Shown here: positions 1-8,600 of the stretch, piece after piece
Layout of the letters: each line of letters starts with the position of its first letter
Position numbering within the stretch: the stretch's first letter is position 1
The notes under the pieces: model-generated
What the model was told of the DNA's origin: nothing
Database searches by the model: none
Seen by the model: only the letters and a program-made list of their open reading frames with translations
Assembly (NCBI GenBank): GCA_934167135.1
Contig: CAKPKI010000040.1
Span: forward strand, 1 to 14,108
DNA length: 14,108 bases
Direction: 5' to 3'
From: an uncultured Clostridia bacterium
GTDB taxonomy: Bacteria > Bacillota > Clostridia > TANB77 > CAG-508
Position numbers and translations under genes: made by a program

Positions 1-2
1 AT

Positions 3-629
3 TTAGAAGAGTTTGAAAAATATGTAAGAGGACTAAACAAAAATATTGTAGGAAAAGTATTTTCAGATCATCCAAATGGAGGAACAATACTAAAAGATGT
101 AAGAGGATATGCATCAGAGGGAACAATAAAATCAATGAAAGAAGGAACAATACATAATTTAGTAATTGGATTTGAAAAATCATTTAATGGAGCATTCGCA
201 AAAGAATATCATGAAATAACAGATATTTTAAGAGATGAAAAAGTAAATATAGGTGGATTTGAACTAAAAATAACATATCATGATGAAAATATTGAAATAG
301 AATTCCCACAAATAGGATGTGTATATACACATATGTTAGGACATGATTGTCATTCAATAGTTGCAGGAGAAGGACATGCAAATGTTATTATTGAACAATT
401 AAAAAGATATAAAGCAAATGGATATAATTTAGTATTATCAAGCCATTACACACCAGAAACATTAAAAGATGTTGACACAAAAATTACTTATCTTGAAGAA
501 TTGAAAGAAATAGCAAAAGAAAGTAAGGATTCAAGTAATTTTGAAAACAAAGTAAAAGCAGAATATCCAGAGTATAGTGGATTAAATTATTTAGATATGA
601 CAGCAAGTTTCTTCTTCCCACAAAATTAG
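3..629 (+). CDS. C-terminal part of a putative metallo-beta-lactamase-fold hydrolase (5' end outside the window)
   Basis: The reading frame is open from the first complete codon (base 3) to TAG at 627-629, so the 208 visible residues are the C-terminal part of a longer protein. An internal ATG at 135 is in frame but has no good ribosome binding site, and the frame continues upstream of it. The segment near residues 106-120 holds a His-rich stretch (THMLGHDCHS). A later stretch, LVLSSHYTPE, is followed by a helix-like region. It resembles the final His motif and C-terminal helix of metallo-beta-lactamase-fold proteins. The first metal motif (HxHxDH) would lie upstream of the window, so the assignment cannot be confirmed here. 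No membrane segment or signal is visible in the part seen. The family call is tentative; it is certain only that this is a real, A-rich coding frame like its neighbours. A long hairpin follows its stop codon. Confidence 0.55.
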   Translation, partial: LEEFEKYVRGLNKNIVGKVFSDHPNGGTILKDVRGYASEGTIKSMKEGTIHNLVIGFEKSFNGAFAKEYHEITDILRDEKVNIGGFELKITYHDENIEIEFPQIGCVYTHMLGHDCHSIVAGEGHANVIIEQLKRYKANGYNLVLSSHYTPETLKDVDTKITYLEELKEIAKESKDSSNFENKVKAEYPEYSGLNYLDMTASFFFPQN

Positions 630-635
630 AAGGTT

Positions 636-681
636 CAATAAAGAATTGTACTTAAAATAGTGCAATTCTTTATTGTCATTT
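636..681 (+). terminator. Probable intrinsic terminator after the first gene
   Basis: CAATAAAGAATTG (636-648) pairs perfectly with CAATTCTTTATTG (663-675). The stem can extend by a U-G and an A-U pair around a loop at 651-660. It starts seven bases after the stop codon. The T-run after the stem is short and interrupted (TCATTTT), and the stem is AT-rich, so the terminator may be leaky. Confidence 0.65.
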
Positions 682-737
682 TATAGTAATAAAGTCAAAA
701 AAATATAAAAAATTTCCCTGAGCAATTGGTTAGTTGA

Positions 738-766
738 TTGATAAATATCTACTTTTATGATATAAA
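738..766 (+). promoter_or_regulatory. Candidate sigma-A promoter for the ABC transporter/Nudix operon
   Basis: TTGATA (738-743) and TATAAA (761-766) are separated by 17 bases. An overlapping alternative is TTGATT (734-739) with TATGAT (756-761), 16 bases apart. A further TATAAT at 788-793 lacks a good -35 element. All lie between the terminator of the previous gene and the GTG start at 820. Such matches are common in AT-rich DNA, so this rests mainly on spacing and position. Confidence 0.45.
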
Positions 767-819
767 ATAATAAAAGGCAAGTTGGTATATAATTGAAAAT
801 AAAGAAAGGGGAGAGGTCA

Positions 820-1713
820 GTGAGTTTAGTATTAAAAAATGTATCCAAGTCATTTGCGGAAAAGAAAGTTGTAGACAATATTTCTTTTAGTTTAACAAAA
901 CCTGGGGTATATGGTTTGCTTGGAACTAATGGAGCTGGAAAGACGACAACAATTAGAATGTTACTTGGAATTATTAAAAAGGATAGTGGAGAAATTACTT
1001 GGAAAGGAAAAATTGTAGATAGAAAATCTGTCAGGTTTGGCTATTTACCAGAAGAAAGAGGTGTATATCCAAAAATTAAAATATTTGATCAATTAATGTA
1101 TTTTGCAGAATTAAAAGGAATGCAAAAAGAAGAAGCAATAAGGTCAATAAAAAAATGGGCTAAAGAACTAAAAGTTGAGGAATATTTACAAATGCCAGCT
1201 GAAAAACTATCAAAAGGAAATCAACAAAAAATACAATTTATGACAGCAATTATACATGATCCAGAATTAGTTGTATTAGATGAGCCTTTCAGTGGATTAG
1301 ATCCAGTTAATACTGAAATATTAAAAAATATTATAATTGATTTAATAAGAAATGGAAAATACATAATAATGTCTGCACACCAAATGGCAACAATTGAAGA
1401 ATTTTGTAGTGATATTTTAATATTAAATAAAGGAAAAACTGTGTTACAAGGAAATTTAAAAGAAATAAAAGAAAAATATCCTGCAAATAGAGTAGAAATA
1501 GATGTAAAACAAGATATTAAAAAATATATCGAAGAGTTTAACTTAAGTGTAGAAACAGAAACGAACAATAACTACATAATAAAAATATCAGATGAAGAAA
1601 AAGCACATAAATTATTAAATAAACTTGTTGCAGATGGAATTAATATTGACAAATTTGAAATTAAGAAACCTACACTAAACGATATTTTTATAGAAAAGGT
1701 AGGTGAATGTTAA
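820..1713 (+). CDS. ABC-2 type exporter, ATP-binding subunit (NatA/YhaQ-like)
   Basis: This 297-residue cytoplasmic ATPase should power the membrane subunit encoded directly downstream. Visible motifs: Walker A GTNGAGKT (residues 35-42), the GYLPEERG segment typical of this subfamily in place of a standard Q-loop, signature LSKGNQQ (130-136), Walker B LVVLDEP (150-156) and the H-loop His187. Residues from about 225 look like the extra C-terminal domain of NatA-type ATPases (DUF4162-like). Length and arrangement match Bacillus YhaQ. An in-frame TTG at 793 would add nine residues. I prefer the GTG at 820 because a strong ribosome binding site (AAAGGGGAGAGG) ends a few bases before it and would otherwise lie inside the coding region. 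The gene ends in TAATG shared with the permease start, implying coupled translation. The substrate cannot be read from sequence: Na+ export is known for NatAB, but related pairs handle drugs, peptides or unknown compounds. Confidence 0.92.
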   Translation: MSLVLKNVSKSFAEKKVVDNISFSLTKPGVYGLLGTNGAGKTTTIRMLLGIIKKDSGEITWKGKIVDRKSVRFGYLPEERGVYPKIKIFDQLMYFAELKGMQKEEAIRSIKKWAKELKVEEYLQMPAEKLSKGNQQKIQFMTAIIHDPELVVLDEPFSGLDPVNTEILKNIIIDLIRNGKYIIMSAHQMATIEEFCSDILILNKGKTVLQGNLKEIKEKYPANRVEIDVKQDIKKYIEEFNLSVETETNNNYIIKISDEEKAHKLLNKLVADGINIDKFEIKKPTLNDIFIEKVGEC

Positions 1714-2933
1714 TGAGAGATATATTCACAGTAATGAAATTTACCATGAAGGATATGGTTAAAAGAAAATCATTTATAATATCAACTTTAATTATTTTGA
1801 TTTTTATAGTAATTGGGTTTAATGTGCCAAATTTAATTAAAAGTTTTAACGGAGATAATTCTGGAGATAAACTATTAGTAGTAGACAGTAAAAATGTATT
1901 TGAAGGAACATTAGAAAACTTAAAAAAGATGGATTTAGGTTATGAATTTGAAATAACAAATAAGGATTTAAAAGTTGAAGATGTAAAGAAAAAAATAGCA
2001 GATAAAGAAATAAAAGAAGCGATAATTATAAATCTAGAAAATGAAAAAATAAAAGTATCATATATTGTAGAAAATAAAACAATGATGAGTGAAGTGCCAG
2101 AAGGATGTAGGAATGCTTTAACATCATTATACTCTAATTTAAAAATATCCAAATTAGGACTAACAGAACAACAATTACAATCAATTACTCCAAACTTTGA
2201 ATTTAGCATAGAGCAAACAGAAGAGAAAAGTGCAAGTGGAAATATTTTTGTAATGATGTTAATGTCAATCGTGTTATTTTATGCAATATACTTTTGTGCA
2301 TATCAAGTATCAAGTTCAATAACAACAGAAAAAACTTCAAAAATAATTGAAACACTTGTAACATCTACAAGCCCTAAAACAATAGTGCTTGGAAAAACAA
2401 TTGGAATAGGACTGGTTGGCTTAGCTCAAATGATATTAATAGTTGCAACAGCCTTAATAAGTGCAAAATCTTTTTTAGAACCAGAGGTATTAGATTCTGT
2501 TTTAGATATGTCTAATATTACGCCATATTTAGGAATAATAACTGCAATTTATTTTATACTAGGCTATTTGGCTTATGCTTTATTATATGCACTAACAGGT
2601 TCTACAGTAAGCAAACCAGAAGATATACAATCTGCTAATTCACCTGTTGCAATATTAGCAGTAATTGGATTTTATTTATCATATTTTACTATGATGAATC
2701 CTACAAGTGAGCTTAATTTATTTGCTTCATTGTTTCCAATATCGTCACCATTTTGCATGCCATTTAGAATTATGATGGGACTTGCAAATTCTACAGATGT
2801 AATAATGTCAATTGTGATTTTAGTTGTTACAATAATTGTTATTGCTAATGTTACCATAAAAATATATTCAAATGCAATACTGAACTATGGTACAAAGATG
2901 AGTATTAAAGATATTATTAAAAATAAGGAGTAA
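1713..2933 (+). CDS. ABC-2 type exporter, permease subunit (NatB/YhaP-like)
   Basis: This 406-residue integral membrane protein is the partner of the ATPase just upstream. It has one membrane segment near residues 21-37 and a soluble, charged and probably extracytoplasmic domain from about 40 to 175. Five more hydrophobic segments lie at roughly 178-200, 229-250, 268-297, 309-329 and 364-390. This layout is that of NatB/YhaP-type ABC-2 permeases. The motif SSSITTEKTSKIIETLVTS after the second segment is the typical cytoplasmic coupling region. I chose the ATG at 1713, which overlaps the ATPase stop codon by one base (TAATG), because AGGTGA at 1701-1706 lies six bases before it. The ATG at 1707 in the same frame sits directly on that site, although AAGG at 1696-1699 could serve it. 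The likely role is ATP-driven export of an unknown substrate. Confidence 0.9.
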   Translation: MRDIFTVMKFTMKDMVKRKSFIISTLIILIFIVIGFNVPNLIKSFNGDNSGDKLLVVDSKNVFEGTLENLKKMDLGYEFEITNKDLKVEDVKKKIADKEIKEAIIINLENEKIKVSYIVENKTMMSEVPEGCRNALTSLYSNLKISKLGLTEQQLQSITPNFEFSIEQTEEKSASGNIFVMMLMSIVLFYAIYFCAYQVSSSITTEKTSKIIETLVTSTSPKTIVLGKTIGIGLVGLAQMILIVATALISAKSFLEPEVLDSVLDMSNITPYLGIITAIYFILGYLAYALLYALTGSTVSKPEDIQSANSPVAILAVIGFYLSYFTMMNPTSELNLFASLFPISSPFCMPFRIMMGLANSTDVIMSIVILVVTIIVIANVTIKIYSNAILNYGTKMSIKDIIKNKE

Positions 2934-2959
2934 ATATAACAAAAGGAATGAGTGTAAAA

Positions 2960-3406
2960 ATGGAAAGATTTAAGATAATAACAGCAGTACATTTGATTTT
3001 AATAGAAAATGAAAGAGTACTCTTACAAAGAAGATATAATACAGGTTATGAAGATGGAAAGTATAGTGTTGTAGCAGGACATGTAGAGGAAAATGAAGAT
3101 GTTATAACAGCTATGCAGAGGGAAGCATTAGAAGAAATAGGAATAAGAATAAAAAAAGAAAACTTAAAAATTGTGCATGTTATGCAAAGAAAAGCAACTG
3201 ACAGAGAAAGTATAGATTATTTTATAGTTTGTCAAAAGTATGAAGGAAAAATTGAAATTATGGAAAAGAACAAATGTGATGATTTGAAATTTTACAAATT
3301 AAATGAACTACCTAATAATATAATTCCATATATAAAAAAACCACTCTTTTATACTGATACAAGGATTAATTCCTTGTATTTTTTACATAAAAGTGATAAA
3401 CTATAA
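2960..3406 (+). CDS. Nudix hydrolase with an unusual 3' end
   Basis: Nudix enzymes cleave nucleoside diphosphates linked to another group, often clearing damaged or unwanted nucleotides. A perfect Nudix box (GX5EX7REUXEEXGU) runs from G40 to I62 and ends in REALEEIGI, which supplies the metal-binding glutamates. Before it is a standard opening strand, RFKIITAVHLILI. An ATG at 2948 would add four residues but lies directly on the AAAAGGA site, with no spacing; the ATG at 2960 is about 12 bases from it and fits better. The gene starts 26 bases after the permease, so it is probably the last gene of that operon. The exact substrate is unknown. The odd part is the 3' end: a perfect terminator hairpin (3357-3384) lies inside the frame, before the stop at 3404-3406. 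Just upstream is a run of seven A (3334-3340) where a shift to the -1 frame would reach TGA at 3355-3357, right at the hairpin foot. The last 15-20 residues are therefore suspect. Confidence 0.9.
   Translation: MERFKIITAVHLILIENERVLLQRRYNTGYEDGKYSVVAGHVEENEDVITAMQREALEEIGIRIKKENLKIVHVMQRKATDRESIDYFIVCQKYEGKIEIMEKNKCDDLKFYKLNELPNNIIPYIKKPLFYTDTRINSLYFLHKSDKL
3357..3384 (+). terminator. Intrinsic terminator inside the end of the Nudix frame
   Basis: ATACAAGGA (3357-3365) and TCCTTGTAT (3371-3379) form a perfect nine-pair stem with a five-base loop (TTAAT), followed by TTTTT. This is the most canonical terminator in the operon. It ends about 20 bases before the in-frame stop codon of the Nudix gene, so transcripts ending here would lack that stop. 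Confidence 0.8.
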
Positions 3407-3616
3407 AAGTAAACACATCTAATTTTATTTAGAATTAATCAGTATTATTTAGGTTTACGATGTTAGAAAATATAAAGTTTGTGACCGGATTCGTGTAACG
3501 GCGAATTAGGTTTACTAAAACGGACGAAAAAGCGAACAAATTACACGAATTTTTAAGAATTACACGAATTTTTTTGGCTGATACTTGTCATTTTTTAGGT
3601 CATAAAGGGAGGAAAT
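3407..3616 (+). promoter_or_regulatory. Structured, repeat-containing leader region of uvrB
   Basis: These 210 bases contain no credible gene and are locally less AT-rich (about 3480-3540) than the surroundings. TTAGGTTTAC occurs twice (3449-3458 and 3506-3515). ATTCGTGTAA (3489-3498) can pair with either of two downstream copies of TTACACGAAT (3541-3550 and 3560-3569) or, over five bases, with CGAAT at 3502-3506. The second copy is followed by a run of T, as in a terminator. I see no LexA-type palindrome and no convincing single promoter. The end holds the ribosome binding site GGGAGG for uvrB. Function is unknown; a regulatory leader is an inference from the competing pairings. Confidence 0.5.
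3539..3573 (+). repeat. Tandem 16-bp direct repeat with T-tails
   Basis: AATTACACGAATTTTT occurs at 3539-3554 and 3558-3573, a 19-base period. The second copy continues with two more T. Ten bases of each copy are the reverse complement of ATTCGTGTAA at 3489-3498. Confidence 0.8.
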
Positions 3617-5572
3617 ATGTTTAAATTACACTCAGAATACAAGCCAACAGGCGACCAACCTAAGGCAATAGATTATCTAGTAAAAGGAATAGAGAGAGGC
3701 GAGAAATACCAGACACTTCTAGGAGTAACGGGTTCTGGAAAAACATTCACAATGGCAAATATAATAGAAAAAACACAGAAACCAACATTGGTATTAGCAC
3801 ATAATAAGACACTAGCAGGGCAATTATATTCCGAATTCAAAGAGTTTTTTCCAGAAAACCATGTTGAATACTTTGTCTCTTATTACGATTATTACCAACC
3901 AGAAAGCTATATTGCACAATCAGACACATATATAGAAAAAGACGCATCAATAAATGATGAAATAGACAAATTAAGACATTCAGCCACTGCATCATTATTT
4001 GAAACAAAAGAAGTAATAATAGTTGCATCTGTATCATGTATATATGGATTAGGAGACCCAATTGATTATGAAAACATGATAGTATCATTACGCCCAGGAA
4101 TGCAAGTAGAAAGAGACAAAATGCTAAAAAAACTAGTAAATATGCAATATTCTAGAAACGAGATAGACTTTAAAAGAGGAACATTTAGAGCAAAAGGTGA
4201 CATTGTAGAGATATATCCATCAGACAAAGGAGAATCAGCCATAAGAGTAGAATTCTGGGGAGATGAAATCGAAAAAATAAGTGAAATAAATCCCCTAACA
4301 GGAAAATCAATAGGAAAAAGAGAACATGTAATGGTATTCCCCAATTCACATTATGTAACATCTAAAGAAAAGATGGAAAGAGCAATAAAAACAATAGAAA
4401 AAGAAATGGAAGAAAGAGTAGAATATTTCAAAAAAGAAAACAAATTAATAGAAGCACAGCGTATTCAAGAAAGAACAAATTTTGATATAGAAATGATGAA
4501 AGAAACAGGATTTTGTCAAGGAATAGAAAATTATTCAAGACATATAAGTGGTAGAGAAGCTGGTAGTCCACCATTTACCTTATTTGATTACTTTCCAGAC
4601 GATTTTCTATTGTTAATAGATGAATCACATGCAACAATACCACAAGTAAGAGCAATGTATAATGGAGATAGAGCGAGAAAAGAATCACTTGTAAAATATG
4701 GCTTTAGACTACCATCAGCATTTGATAATAGACCACTTATGTTCAATGAATTCGAAGAACGAATAAGCCAAGTAATTTTTGTAAGTGCAACACCAGCAGA
4801 TTACGAAAATGAGCATTCTGGAAATAATGTTGTAGAACAGATTATTAGGCCAACAGGATTACTTGACCCTAAAATAGAAGTAAAGCCAGTGACTAATCAG
4901 ATAGATGATTTATTAGAACAAATTAGAATAAGAGTAGAAAGAAAAGAAAGAGTGTTAGTAACAACACTAACTAAAAAGATGGCAGAAGATTTAACAGAAT
5001 ATTTAAAAAGTTTAGACATAAAAGTAAATTATATACATTCAGATACAAAAGCATTAGAAAGAATGGAAATAATTCGTAAATTACGCTTAGGAGAATTTGA
5101 TGTTTTAGTAGGAATAAATCTATTAAGAGAGGGATTGGATATACCAGAAGTTTCTCTAGTTGCAATACTTGACGCAGATAAAGAAGGATTTTTGCGTTCA
5201 GAACGCTCACTAATTCAAACAATAGGACGTGCGGCAAGAAATACAGATGGAACAGTTATAATGTATGCAGATGAACTTACAGATTCAATGGAAAAGGCAA
5301 TAAAAGAGACCAACAGAAGACGCGGAATTCAAGAAGCATACAATAAAGAACATAATATAACACCAACAACAATCAAAAAATCTATTAGAGACTCAATTAG
5401 AGCAATTCAAACTGAAAATATAGAAGTAGAATATAAATTAGAAAAAGAAGAAGATATTAAGGAAACTATAAATAAATTAACAGAAGAAATGCTTGAGTTT
5501 GCTAGCAAAATGGAATTTGAGCAAGCAGCTGAAATTAGAGATAAAATTAAGGAATTAGAAAAATTGATATAA
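3617..5572 (+). CDS. uvrB: UvrABC system protein B (excinuclease ABC subunit B)
   Basis: UvrB is the central damage-verifying ATPase of nucleotide excision repair. UvrA loads it onto lesions and it then recruits UvrC for the two incisions. The 651 residues are full length for the family. Visible elements are Walker A GVTGSGKT (residues 36-43) and the tyrosine-rich beta-hairpin that pries DNA strands apart (YYDYYQPESYIAQ, from residue 89). The DEAH-like box is DESH (335-338), and helicase motif VI is QTIGRAARN (534-542). The C-terminal UVR domain (about 617-651) binds UvrC. The ATG is preceded by GGGAGG at good spacing. In many clostridia uvrA lies next to uvrB; here the next gene is a glucan synthase instead. 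Expression may depend on the structured leader upstream. No LexA box was found by eye. Identification is secure. Confidence 0.98.
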   Translation: MFKLHSEYKPTGDQPKAIDYLVKGIERGEKYQTLLGVTGSGKTFTMANIIEKTQKPTLVLAHNKTLAGQLYSEFKEFFPENHVEYFVSYYDYYQPESYIAQSDTYIEKDASINDEIDKLRHSATASLFETKEVIIVASVSCIYGLGDPIDYENMIVSLRPGMQVERDKMLKKLVNMQYSRNEIDFKRGTFRAKGDIVEIYPSDKGESAIRVEFWGDEIEKISEINPLTGKSIGKREHVMVFPNSHYVTSKEKMERAIKTIEKEMEERVEYFKKENKLIEAQRIQERTNFDIEMMKETGFCQGIENYSRHISGREAGSPPFTLFDYFPDDFLLLIDESHATIPQVRAMYNGDRARKESLVKYGFRLPSAFDNRPLMFNEFEERISQVIFVSATPADYENEHSGNNVVEQIIRPTGLLDPKIEVKPVTNQIDDLLEQIRIRVERKERVLVTTLTKKMAEDLTEYLKSLDIKVNYIHSDTKALERMEIIRKLRLGEFDVLVGINLLREGLDIPEVSLVAILDADKEGFLRSERSLIQTIGRAARNTDGTVIMYADELTDSMEKAIKETNRRRGIQEAYNKEHNITPTTIKKSIRDSIRAIQTENIEVEYKLEKEEDIKETINKLTEEMLEFASKMEFEQAAEIRDKIKELEKLI

Positions 5573-5607
5573 TCATAAAAGAATAGTTATGTATAAAACC
5601 TCACTTT

Positions 5608-5640
5608 TTGCAAACAATATGTTTAAAACATAATTTGCAA
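5608..5640 (+). promoter_or_regulatory. Hairpin touching the ribosome binding site of the glucan synthase gene
   Basis: TTGCAAA (5608-5614) can pair with TTTGCAA (5634-5640), and inside it TATGT (5618-5622) with ACATA (5628-5632), separated by a small internal loop. The last two bases of the right arm are the first bases of AAGGAG (5639-5644), the ribosome binding site for the TTG start at 5654. It could tune translation or be a protein-binding dyad. It lacks a T-run directly behind the stem, so it is a poor terminator. Confidence 0.4.
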
Positions 5641-5653
5641 GGAGTGGATTTTT

Positions 5654-8600
5654 TTGAGAAAATATCAAAAATTAGACATAGAAGGAGCAATACTAGATGA
5701 AGAGCAACTAAAAAAGCATATGGAAAAAATAGCAATACAACATACATTAAAATCAAAATCAGATAAAAACACATATCCAATACCACAAATGTTAACAAAC
5801 TATGGGTTAATAAAAAGTACGTATAATCTATTAAATGAACATATCAAATTAGGAATAAACATACATCCAGCTGGAGAATGGATATTAGACAATTTTTATA
5901 TAGTAGAAGAATCTGTAAGACAAATAGAAAAAGAAATAACATTAAAAAAATACACAAATTTTGTAGGAATTCAAAATGGTAAATATACAGGATTTGCACG
6001 AATATATGTATTGGCAAACGAAATAGTAGCATATACAGACAACAGAATAACAGGAGAGAACTTAGAAAAATATTTGCAAGCATATCAAACCAAAAAAACA
6101 TTAAATATGGAAGAAATATGGAATATAGGAGTATTCTTACAAATAGCGATAATACAAAACATTGCAGATATATGCGAAAAAATATATAGTAGTCAAATAC
6201 AAAAATATAAAGTAAAAAGTATAATAGAAAGACTAGTAGAAAAGAAAGAAAAAAGCGAATTAAAATATAATCAATTTTCTGGAATGAGGCTAAAAGGTAA
6301 TGAAGTAAAAAATATGAAATATCCATTTATAGAATACATGTCATATTCACTAAAAAAATACGGAAAAAAAGCATATGGATATCTAAATATTTTAGAAGAA
6401 GAGGTGGAAAAACTAGGAATAACAGTATCAGATGCAATACAAAAAGAACATTTTGCAACAGCAATAAGAAAAATAACAATGGGAAATTGCATAACAAGTA
6501 TAAAGACTATTCAAAGAATAAACTTTTTAGACATATTTGAAAAAATCAATGGAGTAGAAGGAATTTTAAGTAATGATCCAGCAGGTGTATATGATAAAAT
6601 GGAATATAAAACAAAAGAATATTATAGAAATACAATAAAAGAAATTGCACAAAAAACGAAAATGTCTGAAATATATATAGCAAGAAAAACAATAGAATTG
6701 TGTAATAATGCTGAAAGTGGAAGCAAACAGAGCCATATAGGATATTATTTAATAGATGATGGAAGAAGCGAATTATATAATAAATTACAATATAAAGAAA
6801 AAATATTAAAACCACAAACAAAATCAAAAATTTATATCATAACATTTTTTATACTAACATTAGGATTATCAATTATATTAGCAGGAGTAAATGAAAAAAA
6901 TTTAACAAAATTTATATTAACAACAATATTTTTAATTATACCAATATCAGAATTTGTAACTCAAACAATTCAATATATATTAGGTAAAATAATAAAACCA
7001 AAAATAATACCAAAGATGGAATTAGCAAATGGAATAACAAAAGAAAATGCAACATTTGTAGTAATACCAACAATTATAAAAACAAAAGGAAAAGTGCAAG
7101 AACTATTTGATAAAATGGAAGTATTTTATTTAGCTAATAAAAGCCTAAATTTATATTTTGCATTATTAGGAGACTGTTCTGAAAGTACTACAAAAGATGA
7201 AGAATTTGATAAAGAAGTAATAGAAGAAGGGCTAAAACAAGTAGCTCTTTTAAACGAAAAATACTCACAAAATGGATTTCCGATATTCCATTTTATTTAT
7301 AGAGAAAGGCAATACAATAAAAAAGAAGATAAATATCTAGGATGGGAAAGAAAAAGAGGATTACTTACACAATTTAATGAATATATCTTAAAAAATGAAA
7401 AAAATAAATTCAAAATAAACACAATAAATCAACAAGAATTACCAAAAATAAAATATGTAATAACATTAGATGCAGATACAGACTTGGTTTTAAATACTGC
7501 ATTTGAACTAGTTGGAGCTATGTCACACATATTAAACAAACCAGAAATACAAAACGGAATAGTAACAAAAGGTCATGCATTAATGCAACCACGAGTAGGG
7601 ATAAATTTAAATGTTAGTCATACAAATTTATTCACAAAAATATTTGCAGGAGCGGGTGGAATAGATAATTATACAAACGCAATATCAGATGTATATCAAG
7701 ATAATTTTCAAGAAGGGATTTTTACAGGAAAGGGAATTTATGATGTTGAAGTATTTTCAAAAGTGCTAAAACAAGAAATTCCAGAAAATACTGTACTTAG
7801 TCATGATTTATTAGAAGGAAGTTATCTAAGATGTGGACTAGCGTCAGACATAATGCTAATGGATGGATATCCTACTAAATATGCGAGTTTTATGAATAGG
7901 TTATCAAGATGGACAAGAGGAGATTGGCAAATTACAAGATGGTTAAAAAGCAAATTAAATGCACTTTCAAAATTTAAAATATTTGATAATTTAAGAAGAA
8001 GTTTATTTGAAATAGCAACAATAGTTTTGCTAGTATGGGGAATATGTACAAAAAGTCAATGGCTAGTATTAATATCACTTGGAGTAGTTATATATCCATT
8101 TGTATTAGAAATTTTAACATTGGCATTTTCAAGAAAAGAAGGAGAGAAAAAACAAAGAACATTTACACCACATATTGCAGGTGTAAAAGGTGCAATATAT
8201 AGGGCAATTTTAATAGTAGGTTGTGTGCCATATAAGGCATATGTAGAATTAAAGGCAATTTGTAAAACAATATATAGAGTAAATATTTCTCATAAACATT
8301 TGCTAGAATGGATGACATCAGAAGATGCAGAAAAACAATCTAAAACTACATTTGAAAATTATTATAAAATGATGGCTATAAATGTAATATTCGGAATATT
8401 AGCAATTTTACTAGGTTTTGAAAGAAAGTTATTAACAATTATTGGAATTTTGTGGATAACTACTCCTTATATCATGTATAAAATAAGCAAAGTACCTGAA
8501 AATAACAAGAAAAAAATAGCGAAAGAAGATGAAATATATCTAAAAGAAATTGCACAAAGAACTTGGAAATTTTTTAAAGACTATTTAACAGCAGAAAACA

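Noticed and set aside
135..137. ATG at 135 as the start of the first gene
   Set aside because: The same frame is open back to the window edge with matching codon use, and no good ribosome binding site precedes this ATG.
793..819. TTG start nine codons upstream of the ABC ATPase start
   Set aside because: The strong GGGGAGAGG ribosome binding site lies inside this extension and points to GTG at 820.
3407..3616. A LexA/SOS box upstream of uvrB
   Set aside because: GAAC occurs at 3534 but no matching GTTC half follows at the expected distance; no complete palindrome was found.
5564..5597. A promoter for the glucan synthase gene at TTGATA/TATAAA
   Set aside because: The spacing is about 22 bases, too long for a normal sigma-A promoter; read-through from uvrB is equally possible.
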